The notes: generated by a model from the sequence alone, not told the origin. 64,000 nucleotides of DNA from Chrysophaeum taylorii (GCA_029834535.1 JAQMWT010000586.1:1-64000), one strand, 5' to 3'; positions 1 through 10,769 are shown, counted from the stretch's first letter. A program made the numbers and translations.

Positions 1-2
1 GG

Positions 3-629
3 ATTGTCCAGCGCCTCCGCGAGGGCGTCCGGGACTTCCGGGAAAAAAAAGGTGCCGAGTATGTGGAGGATGCGGAGATCCTCCTCGAGCGGGTCGAGTT
101 AAACGAGCTCCTCGTGGCGCTGCGCAATCAGGAAGTTGGGAAGCTCATGAAGGACGATGACGACGACGACGACGAGGCGGGGAGCGACGAAGATGGGAAA
201 AAAGAAAGGGAACAAGTACGACGCGCAAGCGCATTCGCGCTTCACATGATACGCCCTCTGAAGCTCCTCCCGCTAAGGGAGAAAGGAGCGGCCTTTTTCT
301 TTTCGTGGACGTGGGAAACCTTCCCGGTCGTGTTGCGGACGCTGTGCGGCATCGTGGGGTTGACGGTCGACGAGGAGGCCCTCAAAAACGTCGACCCCGA
401 AAATTTTTTCTCCATAAACGTTACGGGAAAACACACGAAGCCGCTCAGCCAATCGTTTTCAAGCGACGGCACTGCGTTCAGGCACAATGTGAATGTTTTC
501 AAGGACAGGGCGTTCGCTGCGCGCACGGACACGGGTTCCCTGAAATCGAGCCACGCGTGCGTGGTGGCGATGACTGGGACGACGCATTGGATGTTGTACG
601 CGACAACGCGGAACGTTCAGCGTACGTGA
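3..629 (+). pseudogene. Possible Fanzor-like middle domain fragment, open to left edge
   Basis: The reading frame is open from the window edge, so the true start is to the left; the first internal ATG is at 63. It encodes a charged helix, an Asp run, then a block with LLPLREKG followed about 75 residues later by FSSDGTAF. This spacing and the F-x-x-D-G pattern resemble the segment that precedes the RuvC core in Fanzor/TnpB proteins. The identification rests on motif resemblance only. A matching RuvC-type piece lies 5.7 kb downstream (6300-7427), so this may be the front of the same gene separated by inserted DNA. Confidence 0.25.
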
Positions 630-1046
630 TGGGTCGCCGCGGGATGGGTCGCGGTGGGGGAGGAGGTGGGGGAACCGGGCCGCCGAGCCACGGCTACTCC
701 ACAAGGAGGAAGGCGATGCTTGAGAAGGAAAAGGCGTCGGACGGGGCAAACCCCAAAGACAAAAAGTTGAAGAGTCGCAAAACTCTGAAGAAGTGGGCAA
801 TAAGCACGAGGAAAAGGGCTTACATGCCCTCGCGACCGCCGCAACAGATGCCGAAAACGATGACGGTGGCACACCAACCGAAACGTCGTCCGACCGACCA
901 GAGGCCAGCAAAACGAAGCGTCGTCGGGTCCAGGCGGCGGGTGAGGAAGGAAAAAAAGGCCCGGCCGCGAATCGGTCCAAACCGACCACGAGACGCGCGG
1001 CGGCGGCGGCGGCGGCGGCGACGTCGATGAAGCGGGGTCTGCGTGG

Positions 1047-2269
1047 GTGTCTTTCTGGCAACCAGATGTCCGCGACGCCGCACCCCACAACAACGCCGCT
1101 CACGACGACAACGACGACTCCGATTGGCGCCTTCGGCGGGCGACCAACGTCCCGAAGCCAATCGTGGACGCCCTTGGCGACGGGTTCGTTACGTACGACG
1201 CCCCGCCCTCCCTTTACGACGCGGCCCGGTTCGTCGTTTACGGCAATGGCCCACCGGATGACTACGACGGCACGTACGATTTTGCGCGTGGTCGGCATCA
1301 CGTAGCCTCCTATGTGGAAGAGAACCACGGCGACGCGGTGTTGGGGCGGCTGGTAGCACGGACGCTTTATGCGAAGGGTGTTCCGTGTGACTGCAATTCT
1401 CGGACATAAGCGCTCGAGTGGGCGCTGCGGTGCCGCGAGGGAAAACTGAAGCCCTGGCCCGAGGACTGTCAGATCCTCGCGATCGCCACCAAGACGCGCC
1501 TCGTGCGTCTTTCAAGCAACCACGGCGTGGTTGGCTACGTGGCTGTCTCCGAAACGGACGGCAGCGAGACGAGGGCAACGCCAAGCGACCTGGGGCCGGT
1601 GGTAATCGCGAGCGCGCTAGACGACGCGGGCAACGCCTCGTGGTAGGTCGCGTTACGTACTGCGGAGGGGGAGACGCGGGTTCAAGACGTCGTCACCTAC
1701 ATGGACTTTGACGTCGGCAACGTGGATTGGGTCGAACAGTCCGCCCTCGCCGCTCTTCCAAATGTTCAAAACATTCTGAACATGGCTCGTCGCCATGGGG
1801 ACGCAGGCGGCCGAGATTCGGAAGAGGGTGCTGAGACGTTGTACTCGAAGCTTCGGGTCATCGAGCGGCTTGGACGCAAGTCTCAACCACAACCCGGGGA
1901 GCGACTCACTCGCTCTCGTCGTCCGCCAAAGAACGGCGCGCGGAAACCATATTTGAAGTCCCCCTCAACGCCGAGGGGCTTCTGGTCGTCGAGCGCGAGG
2001 CCGTGTTGACGTCTTTGTTTGTACGGGACTTCCAATGGAACCGTCGTGTGATTCGTAGTGCGACGAGAGGTGCCAGGTCAAGAGTCTCGTGCGTCGCCGA
2101 CGTCATCGCGACACTCTTGGGTTGCAGTGTTCCGTGTACACGAGGAAGTCTCGAGACGTTGATAGGCGAAGATTTTGAAGCTGGGGATGCGGCAGCAATG
2201 TTGGAAGACCATTTTTTGGAAAACCCGATTGCAATGAGTTTACTGGGAAAATACGCCAAAAAACACTAA
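1047..2269 (+). pseudogene. Unrecognised protein-like stretches within the decayed island
   Basis: Several short + strand stretches here read like former coding sequence, for example around 1047-1409, 1420-1930 and 2003-2269. They have balanced composition and GC-rich third positions. No family is recognised. They lead directly into the Ulp1-like frame, which begins 7 bases after the last stretch ends, so they may be the upstream part of the same large protein. This is a broken region and no function is proposed. Confidence 0.3.
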
Positions 2270-2275
2270 TTTGAG

Positions 2276-3292
2276 GTGTTGTTCAAGCGAGACATTGATT
2301 TCGCCAGAGACGAAAGAATCGCGGTGAGATTTAATAATGAGGACCCTGATTTTCGACATCAGCTACCCGAGCTGATTCTGGACGAGCAGCCGGATAGTAC
2401 CTTTATTGTGGAGAGGATTGCGTTGCCGGACCAGCCGAGGGTCCATGCGACCATTGACGACCGAAGAAGAGTCGCAATGACGGGAGGCGAAATGTCGGGC
2501 GCTTTGGACCCTATCGCAGCAAAGCTCGAATTGCGACACGCTGGCGTGGCGTGCCTCCTCCCCGGACGACAGCTCAGCGGTTTCGTCATTAAGGCGTACT
2601 GCCGCGTGTTGCACGAAGGACAGCTTCGCGACGAGCGTCGCGCGCGGCTTTGTCGGTTTCATGGGCCCCAGGACACTGCAGTCGCGTTGTTCGATTCCGT
2701 CGCGCTCAACGGTACTCCAAACCACGAGGTCGTCGACGACCTCGACACGAATCTCCACAACAGCACCGCATTTTCCGCGTCTCCTTTCACTTTCCGCCTG
2801 TTGTGGTTCCCCGTCCTCGTCACAGAATGCGCCGACCCAAGCCGCGGCGTCCACCGGGTCGTTACATGCGTGGACATCGCAAATTGCGCCGTGCGGTACT
2901 TCGACTCCATGAACGACACGGGGAACCCCGACCTCCAAAATCGGAATTTACGGTTGTGGACGATCGGTCGCAAGGTACTTGCGTACCTCGCGGCAGAGGC
3001 GGAGCGGTGGGACGTGGTCTTCGACCCGGCCAATTGGCGAATCGTAGACATGGATGCTGCCGATAAAACGCACCGCCAGGTGCGGCGGGACGACCACTCG
3101 TGTGGCATCTTTGTGCTCACCACGATGAACCAGTACTCGCTGTTGGGAAGGCGCCACGGCGAGTACGCCGAGCATGCCGACGTCGGGCTTCGACGGCGCG
3201 TGATTGCTGACCTCGTCGAATACGCGCGTGGCGACGAGGGGGTCGGGTGTCGCGCCGTATTTTGCGAAAGCAAGATCCTCTCCAGGGGGTGA
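2276..3292 (+). pseudogene. Ulp1/SENP-like cysteine protease (C48) domain from a mobile element
   Basis: This 338-codon frame carries the layout of an Ulp1-type peptidase. About residues 175-210 hold a GVHRVV block (His region) followed by RYFDSMND (Asp region), and about 60 residues later comes DHSCGIFVL, the Cys box. The family cleaves SUMO-like conjugates. Ulp1-type domains are also frequent cargo of eukaryotic DNA transposons (MULE, KDZ and others), and the setting among decayed Fanzor and recombinase sequence favours transposon origin over a host desumoylase. The frame starts without a convincing ATG context, so it is probably a piece of a longer polyprotein-like gene. Activity is doubtful. 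Confidence 0.55.
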
Positions 3293-4021
3293 AGGCGGGT
3301 TGGTGGAGTGCGAGGGGCCGGCCCCAGCGTGGCGTTGGTCGTCGAGGCCACTGGCACCGACTCGGTTCCTCGCGGCGAGGTGACAGTGGGACACCGGCGC
3401 TACGTGCTCGCGTCTGCCGTGCTTGACGACAAGACGGTAGCTGTCACCCACGACGGGGAACTCGGGGTGTTCGTTCAAACCGGACATGAACATCAACGAC
3501 ACTTCTTGTCGTGGCAAGAGGCGTGGCGTGAAAGGACGACCCGGGATAATGCGCGCGGGGGCTACACCTGCTTGTACAGGCCAATATACCCGACAACCGA
3601 CCCGACCTCGATCGGCATCCACGAGGCTCCCAACCACGTGGGCTCTGGTGGTCGGGACGAGGCGAGCATGGGAATCGCGTCACCGGAGCGAGCGTCGCAA
3701 CGGCCCACTGCAAGGGAGAGAGTCCAAGAGTGGACATATCGGAAGCCCAAACAACCCCCCCCCCCAAAAAATTCAGCGAGTTGCTTGTCACCGCGAGCGG
3801 CAACTATAACGCCGCCGTCGCGGTGTGCCACCTCCTTTAGAAGATTCCGCTCCTCGCGCACTACGCGAGACAGCGGATCGTGTATGCGAATCTCGCCCTG
3901 GGCAATCGCGAGGGGCACCTCCACATCGCGTGTGCGATTTTGCTCCTCCTGCAGTCAATCGAAATGCCAAATTTGACATTTCCTAAAGAAACGTGGCGAC
4001 GCCGTCAGCGCCCTGGAGGAG

Positions 4022-4561
4022 ATGAAGGGCAATTTTGTGGGTCATTCCAGACCCCCGGGGAGCTTCATCCGCCACATATTCGGCGGGATGCACATAGAGC
4101 TGGGAACTTCGGCTGGCCAGCCGCGGCCCATGAACGTGATTTGCGGCGTTGATGGTGGCGACGACGAGGAAGACTGGCTTCAAAAGGTCGTCGTGCCCGT
4201 CTCGTTGGGCGGGGGCTTTGTTAATTCCCAAGGCAACGCGAGTAGAGTGCACGTGGAACAGTGCATGAAGAGCGCGGCGGCGTCGTCGGCGCAGCACCGT
4301 CCGTGCGTTAGGGCCAGCTTCATCATTTTCGAGTTCGAGAACGCGGATGGCAAGTGTGCGTTGGCAACAACTCTGGCTCTGCCTTGCAGAGATGGTACCT
4401 TGACGTTCAAGGCTTGCGCCATTGTGAGGTCGATGAAAGCCGCGGGTGGGGAACCAAGTTCCGACAAAGTTCGGAGTGGACCCGGCGGCGACGGCGAAGA
4501 TGATCCTGCTAGGACGTACGAGGCGCTCTCGCTCTTTCAAACTCAAAGAGGAGGGGAATGA
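4022..4561 (+). pseudogene. Uncertain protease-like fragment
   Basis: A 179-codon frame between the Ulp1-like and the USP-like frames. It contains a GGGFVNSQGN stretch and, near its end, a hydrophobic strand pattern ending in YEALSLFQ. These loosely recall the start and end blocks of ubiquitin-specific peptidases, which would make it a second, degraded relative of the next frame. The match is weak and could be coincidental. Confidence 0.2.
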
Positions 4562-4597
4562 CAAGCGCACGGGTATGAAGGCAAGTGCGCTAGCGCG

Positions 4598-6052
4598 GTG
4601 ACGCGGGACGCTCCGGGGTTTCATTCTGGTCGGCACGAAATCGGATGTGACGACGTGGTCCTCGTGCTCTATATCCTCGACGATGCGCTACAAGTCGAGC
4701 AAAAAAAGAAAAGTATGATGACGATACTGAAACCTCAGGGACTACACGACCGTAGAACACAGGATCTCAGCACGATCTGGAAATCGCTCCTGCGATTCTG
4801 GAAGGAAAGGAAACGAAAAGAAAGCGACGGCGGCTCCAAGCGGCAGAGGGCAGTGATCGCGGAGCGGAAGAAGATTCAGATCGAACTCGCCAAAAACCGC
4901 TCGCGGGTCGAGGCGAACGTCAGCGTTTGCCTTCAAGCAGGTCTTGCCAACGTTGCAAAGACGTGCGCCATTCAGAGCGCGATCAAGGTGTTAGCGGTGG
5001 TCAAGTCGTGGGCCCTCTTCCTTTTGACGGGAGACGTGTTCTACAACATCGACAGCGGGGTTGTGCCGTCAAACGGCAACATACCACCGCACACCAAAAA
5101 TAATGCTGTGAAACAGGGGATTGTGGCCTTTGCCTGGCAGGCTTACATGCAGAAGATGCACAACCTGGGTCAGTCCGCTGCTGCTGACGAGCGCACAGTT
5201 GCGAACGACGACGAGCTCAAGGTTCTGCTCTACGAGCTTTCGAGGCGTCCCACGGGCGACGATGGTCTTAAAGCGAAGACGACGTTCGACTACGGGAGTC
5301 GCCATGTGGTCGGCGAGATCCTCGACCATCTTCTCCATGCTTTTGACAGGGACATGATCCCGCCCGGCCAAAAAAGCGAGAACAAGATCAATCGGAGAGT
5401 GTTTGACTCCCAATTGGAGATGACCTTCTCGCGTTGCAAGTGCGACTCAGAAGCGCGATCGACGGAGAGAGGTCCTGTCGTGCCGGGAGCGGTGAAAAAC
5501 GGAAATACGAAGTCGCTGGGGAGAATCCTCAACTCGGGCAACTATCTCGGTAGCGACGAAGATTCGGTTCGCGTTCCGTGTCCGAGGAGCCACCGCGACA
5601 AGTGCACCAACGTGGGATGCTGCGGGCGACGCCAGGTTTCTGGGTGTCGTATCGACGCATGTTCGGAAAATGCCGTCGTGGTTTGGCTTTTCCGTGAACA
5701 CAGGGGGAACTGCGAGGTCGAAGAGCAGGTTGTTTTGCACAAAGTGAAGACGATGGGTGCTAGCCAAGACCAAGGAAATCGTGGTTCGGTGTCGTTGAAG
5801 CTACGAAGCGGTGTTGCCATAGAAGAGGGGGTAAAACACGCCGTCGTGTTCACGTTCGTGTACGATAACGATACGGTGCGATGCACCAGACACGACGACG
5901 AAAATGTCGTGGATTTTGATGCCGCTGAAGCGAAGAATGCACTTTCGTCATCGGCGGAGATCCTGGTGTACGAGCGGGAGGAAGACGGACGTATTTGCGG
6001 GCCAAACGCAATGTCACTTCCCGCGAGAATTAGACCAAAGATGTCCCGCTAG
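4598..6052 (+). pseudogene. Probable ubiquitin-specific-peptidase-like (C19) frame carried by the element
   Basis: This is the longest frame of the left island (484 codons). The first 110 residues are highly charged. Around residues 225-285 it shows an EILDHLLHAFDRD helix followed by a strand and a CKCD pair, the order seen in the USP finger region (EFL..LLd.L ... C..C). Near the C-terminus, HAVVFTFVYDND, RHDDENV and ILVYERE follow the order of the final USP block (HY..., fdD..v, LfYer). The catalytic Cys box is not convincingly visible, so it may be inactive or misassigned. Deubiquitinase-like and desumoylase-like frames side by side would be unusual transposon cargo. Confidence 0.35.
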
Positions 6053-6299
6053 AGGAGCATCCTGAAAAAAAAAGAGCACCGGGGTCTGAGCGGGTGCGCG
6101 ACTCGGAGAGGGTTGTAATGGCCCGCCTGCAAGAGGTGGTACAATTGTTTTTCTCGAGGGAAAGTGCGCAGGAGACCGATTGTAGTGAAGGCGACAACGA
6201 TATCGACCTGGAGGGGGGGGGACACCTTTATCGAGAGGCAGGTCGGTGTGAGGAGCAACGCAACGCGCGGTTCCGCGAGCGGTGGTGAGGGGGCGTCGA

Positions 6300-7427
6300 C
6301 TTCGGGGCCATCGGATGCACAATTATCTCGGGAAGCGGCCAAGCGGAAGAAGGCTCTCATCGCCGAGGCTTAGCGCGAGGAGAAGCGGAGGAGGGAGGTT
6401 AATCGGAAGAAAGTCGAGGGGAAGGAATTCGATCTCATCATCGCGAACGACCCCGGAATAACAACGCAGGGGTACCTTCGGCTGCGGACTGGCGACTGTT
6501 CCCTCATAAAGGAACAAGACCGCATAAATCGACTCAGGGCACTTCGAGACGCTCGAGCCTACGAGGCTGCCGGCGGATATGAATCGCGGGTCAAGCGACC
6601 TCGGAATTTGAGGGACGGCGCCAAAAGCCCCGTATTTTGCACGGTGTCCGGCAGGTCATATAATCAGTTCGTCAAAGACCACCAGAAGCGGACCAATCTC
6701 CGGCACAAACGCCGGGGGTAAGGGCGTGACGACGAAGAAGACGACGACGACGACGACAAAAAGGGCGTGTCGTTGCACGATACCGTCAAGCTCTACCGTT
6801 GGATGCTGGAGGGCTGGTACTCGTTGTACAAGATCGAAAATTCCGGAAAGGCGCAGACGCGCCGCGAGTGATTGAAGGACTGGCAGGATCTGTGGGTGAT
6901 TCGGACCCACCGCGGGCTCGTGCCGTGGGGTGTCCTGACGCTCGTCTTCCGCGGTGACTATTTCGATCGGTACCTTGGCCCGAAAAAGGAGAGATTATCC
7001 ATCAGCCGGCGCGCATATGCGCCGGCTAGGTCACGCGATGGATAGAGATCCACGAACGACGGTGCTCTCGACGGGAGAGTTCCGGTCCTTGATGACGTGC
7101 CCGAACTGCGGCGGGGCATGTCTTCACGTCCTCAAGGAGGGCGGAGAGCGAACAATCTGGGGGATTCTGAGGTGTACATCATGCTCAATGTGCTGGGGAC
7201 GTGAACGCACCGCCACCCTCAACATCTACAGCATGGGCGTCAGCAGCGTCTTCCCCGAGGTCTACCCCGAGGAGCAAGTGCACGACCGGCTTCGCAATCT
7301 TGCCGAGGCGAACACGTTCGTGTACACGGACGTCGCCAAGGCCAAGAACGACGTCGAGAAGAAGACCTTCAACTGGAACAAGGTCAAGAAGTACAACCGC
7401 TGGCGCAAGGTCAAGGTTGCGACCTGA
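6300..7427 (+). pseudogene. Fanzor/TnpB-like RNA-guided nuclease, C-terminal portion (decayed)
   Basis: Fanzors are eukaryotic TnpB relatives whose split RuvC domain cuts DNA under guidance of an omega RNA. Here a LIIANDPGITT stretch near 6440 resembles the RuvC-I Asp-Pro-Gly motif. At 7090-7225 the frame gives CPNCGG, then CTSC, then a W-x-R...T-A-T-L-N-I run, the zinc ribbon plus final RuvC motif that is the most diagnostic block of TnpB/Fanzor proteins. A basic tail (KVKKYNRWRKVKV) follows to the stop at 7427. The piece between these blocks is clearly damaged, so the gene is treated as a fossil. A strong hairpin lies 130 bp past the stop. Confidence 0.6.
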
Positions 7428-7555
7428 ACGTCCTCTCTCCCTTACTACCTTGGCGCGCCGCGCAAGTGAGTTCATATTCTTGATGCGATTGTGACTAAGT
7501 TGCGCGTGTTTCTTGCACAGGAGGTGCGGATACACCTACTCGACGGCGACGCAAG

Positions 7556-7585
7556 CCGGGCCCCATTTACTATTCATGGGCCCGG
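7556..7585. repeat. Perfect-stem GC-rich hairpin downstream of the Fanzor-like frame
   Basis: CCGGGCCC at 7556-7563 pairs with GGGCCCGG at 7578-7585, and the adjacent CAT/ATG extends the stem past one unpaired C, around a short AT-rich loop. In TnpB/Fanzor loci the guide (omega) RNA overlaps or follows the 3' end of the nuclease gene, so this is a candidate structural element of such an RNA. It could equally be a rho-independent-looking accident or a transposon end hairpin. Confidence 0.5.
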
Positions 7586-7907
7586 TGATTGTTTTTAATT
7601 GGACAATCCGTGAGTATCATGATTGTTCTGTTGTTGATTGTTCGTTATGGTTCGTCTTGTTAGTCCTAACTACTAATCGACAGATGTTTGTCTGTCTGTC
7701 TGTTTGTCTATGTGGGCGGACGTTTCCGGACGGTCCGTTAGAAGTGCTTGCTTCCTGCGCGGAAGACCAGAGGGGAAGGACCGGGGGAAGAGTCGCGAAG
7801 CCCAACGTTCGCGGCATTTTCAAACCAAAGCATAGCGTGAGGATATATAGATGCGACGCCAAAGCCAAAGCCGAGCCAAACGTCCGACGCGCCAAAGTCG
7901 TAGGACA

Positions 7908-8015
7908 GCGACCAAGTCGTGGACGACCAAGTCGAGGAGGTCGCCAAGTCGAACGCGGGGTGCGACCAAGTCGTGGACGACCAAGTCGAGGAGGTCGCCA
8001 AGTCGAACGCGGGGT
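7908..8015 (+). repeat. Two tandem copies of a 54-bp unit
   Basis: The unit beginning GCGACCAAGTCGTGG starts at 7908 and repeats at 7962 with essentially no difference. Inside each unit the submotif CCAAGTCG recurs every 13-18 bases. The array ends about 45 bp before the recombinase ATG at 8060, next to a TATATA stretch (8033-8039). Confidence 0.8.
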
Positions 8016-8059
8016 GAGTCGACGGACGTAGTCTATATATGTACGCGGATCGACAAAAC

Positions 8060-10582
8060 ATGAGCGGCGCCGCGGTTCCCAGCGGAACCATCGGGAGCGC
8101 AGGAATGTCTGGAGACCGCGACCGAGCTCGAACGAACGCGATTCGGCACTTCAATGCTTTCGCCAACGGCAAAGGCGACCGGCCCCGGGGCCCCTTCAGC
8201 GATGTGGACGTTGCGGTCTTGGCGGCGCCCAGGGTTTGGGAACGCTTCGCCTTCTATCTCGTCGAGGAAACGAGCCTCGGAACGACGAGCATCCTCGACA
8301 TTTTGGGCATCGTCCTCCGGGCCGCCAAGACCAGGTTCGACGTTCGGGGAGCGGCGGCGGACGTCAAAGACTTCTTCATGTGTCTCAACTCGGATTCGCG
8401 CTCGGAATGGGCCGTCTGGTATCGTGGTATACGCCACAACATCCAGCGCATCAAGTCTCAACGCTCGATGGCGGCGGGCGAAGATGAGGACCACACGGCT
8501 CCAGCTATCTACCCTTGCCAAATTGACCGCATTGTCCGGGCCTACGCTCGGAAGGGCAGCCAGGAATCCGCCAAGCGCATCCACACGATCCACGGCCTCT
8601 GGATGGCAGGGGCTCGATCGAGCGAGCCCAGGTGGATGGCGCTAGGAAACGTGGGACGCTTCGACGTCCAGTTCAACGCGTGGTTCATCACGGTGCCGCA
8701 GTCCAAGGTCTCGAAGACCAAGCTCACTGCCTGGATTGCGGGGAACGGGTGGGAACGCTGCATTCTTACGTCCTTTGCCGACAACATGGTCCTCAATCGC
8801 CTCGAAGTCCAGGAGGACGACGGCACTCGCTGGCTCTTCCCCGACCTTGTCAACACCGACAGCTCCGCGAAGAGGATCGGGCGATACGTCAAGGACCTGT
8901 TGCCGCATTCCTCAACGGCGGCCCGAGGCTCGCGTGCTCGCAGCTTCGAAGCCGTCGAAATTACTGGCGGCGACGACAAGCCTCCCGACAACGCCTCCGC
9001 GGCTAGCTTCCGCCACGGTGTCTGCGAGTATCTTGCCGGCTCGTTGGCCCTCGAGCACTGCGTAATGGTGACGGGACACGAGCTTCGCTCTGTCTCAGCA
9101 TTCTTCGAATACTTCCGGAAGTTGAACTGCCAAGTCATGCCGGGCGCTATCATCCTCGCGGGCTGGCGCAAGCCGGCTTGGAGCCAAATACCCCGCGGTC
9201 CCGTGCCGGCGTCCATCGACGTCATCCTCGCCCTCGGCGTTGACCCCGACAAGCTCGTCGATGTCATAAAAGCCGTGCTTCAGATCGACACCCAGTACCC
9301 CGAAGAATATCAACGCGACGGGAAGCTGTGGAGCCTCATCACGGCGGCCTTCGCCAGCATCGTCATGTACTACCCCGAGCGGCAGGACGGTAATTATTTC
9401 CAGTTCGTTAACCTTAAGCTTCGAGACGCCGTCAATCATATCTTTAGTACCCAGTACGGCGCGCCCGACGCCGTCCTTCGCCAATGGAGCCGCAAAATTC
9501 GCTCTGCGTTCGACGAGGCCAACCTTCACCTCACAGGCCGCTGGATCTCGGGCGATGAGGATCGTGAGATGGCTCGCCAGCGCAACGAAAACCGCGAGCT
9601 CCACGGAAAGGTCGATCAACTCCACGGAAAGTTCGATCAACTCCACGGAAAGTTCGATCAACTGCAGATGATGGTTGGGTGCCTGCTCGATAACTTTGGA
9701 GTCGCGCTGCCAGCCCAACCACCGCAACTGCAGCCAATCGAGCCACCGGAGCAGCCACTCCTGCCGCCTCCACCGGCGCTGCCGCCTCCAGCAGCGCACA
9801 ACCCCGTCGCTCCGCTTCCACCACCGCCGCCGCCTCCCGCGATGGCATCGGCGTCGGTCCCGGCCTTGGCCCCGGCCCCTGTCGTGCCTCAGCCCGAGCG
9901 GATCGTGAATGCACCAATCCCCGCACCGGCGCCCACAGCCGTTGTCGTGCCCCCGCCCACGCCGGCGGCAGTCATGCCGCCTTTGGTCATGCAATCTCGA
10001 GGCCCTCTCCCACCCTCCGTCTTCCCGGCCTGCACTCACGCGACCGCTCCTCCAACAGCCAACAACATGCTCGTGCGTTCCAGCGCAGCACTCTCATTCG
10101 ACCTCGACAAACTCAGTGGCGTCGCCGCCGTGGATGTCGTTGTCGGGTGGTTAGGACATAAATTGCCTCCCACCATGACACGCCAGGACAAGAGACGCTG
10201 CGAGAATCTGCTCAAGTATGTCAGGTTTATGGGAACCGACGCCGAAATCAAGGGATTGGCATCGTCGAACATGGAAATTGGCAAAAAGCGCGCACTTGCC
10301 ACCAAACTCCTCGGCTTCGTACGCCGCTACCTTGCGATGTTGTACATGAAGCACAAGAACCCATCGGATCCGATGCCCAAGGCCTTCGAAGCGAAGGGCG
10401 GCATGAAGGCCAACTACATCGACGACCGAGTCAGTCAGATCTCCAAACTCCCCGGAATCTCTCGCCGGAATTTCCCAATCTCAAGAGCAAACTTCCAAAA
10501 TTTCCGAAAGGAGATCGACGACACGTTCGACCACGATTTCGCCCCCGCTGCCAAACGGCCGCGCATCGCGAGCAGCAACTAA
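8060..10582 (+). CDS. Tyrosine recombinase (Crypton-like) with coiled coil, Pro-rich linker and C-terminal domain
   Basis: A long intact frame amid broken neighbours. An in-frame ATG at 8039 would add seven residues, but the ATG at 8060 has the better context (AAAACATGAGC) and 8039 overlaps a TATATA stretch. Numbered from 8039, the catalytic set of tyrosine recombinases is visible: Arg193 in GARSSEPRW, Lys in the 222-228 hairpin, Arg325 in ASFRHGV, His347 in VTGHEL and Tyr358 in FFEYF. The usual first His of the HxxR box is Ala. Residues about 521-542 hold three heptads of H-G-K-[VF]-D-Q-L, 560-680 are Pro/Ala-rich, and 690-847 form an unknown basic helical domain. The enzyme would cut and join DNA of its own element. 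Crypton is the best guess; no reverse transcriptase is seen. Confidence 0.65.
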   Translation: MSGAAVPSGTIGSAGMSGDRDRARTNAIRHFNAFANGKGDRPRGPFSDVDVAVLAAPRVWERFAFYLVEETSLGTTSILDILGIVLRAAKTRFDVRGAAADVKDFFMCLNSDSRSEWAVWYRGIRHNIQRIKSQRSMAAGEDEDHTAPAIYPCQIDRIVRAYARKGSQESAKRIHTIHGLWMAGARSSEPRWMALGNVGRFDVQFNAWFITVPQSKVSKTKLTAWIAGNGWERCILTSFADNMVLNRLEVQEDDGTRWLFPDLVNTDSSAKRIGRYVKDLLPHSSTAARGSRARSFEAVEITGGDDKPPDNASAASFRHGVCEYLAGSLALEHCVMVTGHELRSVSAFFEYFRKLNCQVMPGAIILAGWRKPAWSQIPRGPVPASIDVILALGVDPDKLVDVIKAVLQIDTQYPEEYQRDGKLWSLITAAFASIVMYYPERQDGNYFQFVNLKLRDAVNHIFSTQYGAPDAVLRQWSRKIRSAFDEANLHLTGRWISGDEDREMARQRNENRELHGKVDQLHGKFDQLHGKFDQLQMMVGCLLDNFGVALPAQPPQLQPIEPPEQPLLPPPPALPPPAAHNPVAPLPPPPPPPAMASASVPALAPAPVVPQPERIVNAPIPAPAPTAVVVPPPTPAAVMPPLVMQSRGPLPPSVFPACTHATAPPTANNMLVRSSAALSFDLDKLSGVAAVDVVVGWLGHKLPPTMTRQDKRRCENLLKYVRFMGTDAEIKGLASSNMEIGKKRALATKLLGFVRRYLAMLYMKHKNPSDPMPKAFEAKGGMKANYIDDRVSQISKLPGISRRNFPISRANFQNFRKEIDDTFDHDFAPAAKRPRIASSN

Positions 10583-10769
10583 TCCGAACACCGCGAGCAC
10601 GCCCTGGAACCGCCCCTAAGCCGCCGGCCGTCCGAGGCCGGGGGAACAAGCTGACATTAACAAGTAAGAAGAGCATCACCCATCGGTTAGCAACCTCGGG
10701 CCGACCCCGTAGCCTCGTGCCAGAAGGCCGCGAAAGGGTCCTTCTACGCGGCGCGAGCCGCCGGTGTCG

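Larger units (their letters stand above)
1..7430 (+). mobile_element. Decayed mobile-element island, left part
   Basis: The sequence keeps stretches of protein-like coding on the + strand but is broken many times between them, unlike the host genes further right. Recognisable parts in order are a Fanzor-like middle piece at the left edge, an Ulp1/C48-like protease, a ubiquitin-specific-peptidase-like frame, and a Fanzor/TnpB C-terminal piece with RuvC-like and zinc-ribbon signatures. Fanzors and Ulp1-type proteases are both known passengers of eukaryotic DNA transposons. Whether all parts belong to one element or to nested insertions cannot be settled here, because the left end lies outside the window and no clear termini are visible. 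It is treated as a fossil and is clearly not whole. Confidence 0.55.
7428..8037. other. Spacer between Fanzor-like relic and recombinase
   Basis: No gene is seen. It holds the hairpin at 7556-7585, a GTCT-rich simple repeat at about 7689-7709, the left 15-bp inverted repeat at 7717-7731, and two copies of a 54-bp repeat at 7908-8015. The repeats lie immediately upstream of the recombinase start, so promoter or binding-site roles are possible. Confidence 0.5.

Noticed and set aside
1-7609. GGATTGTCCA at the window start and its reverse complement at 7600-7609 as terminal inverted repeats
   Set aside because: Only ten bases, and the left copy is cut by the window edge; a match of this length is expected by chance with fair probability.
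8039-8059. Earlier ATG for the recombinase
   Set aside because: Overlaps a TATATA stretch; the ATG at 8060 has the better initiation context.
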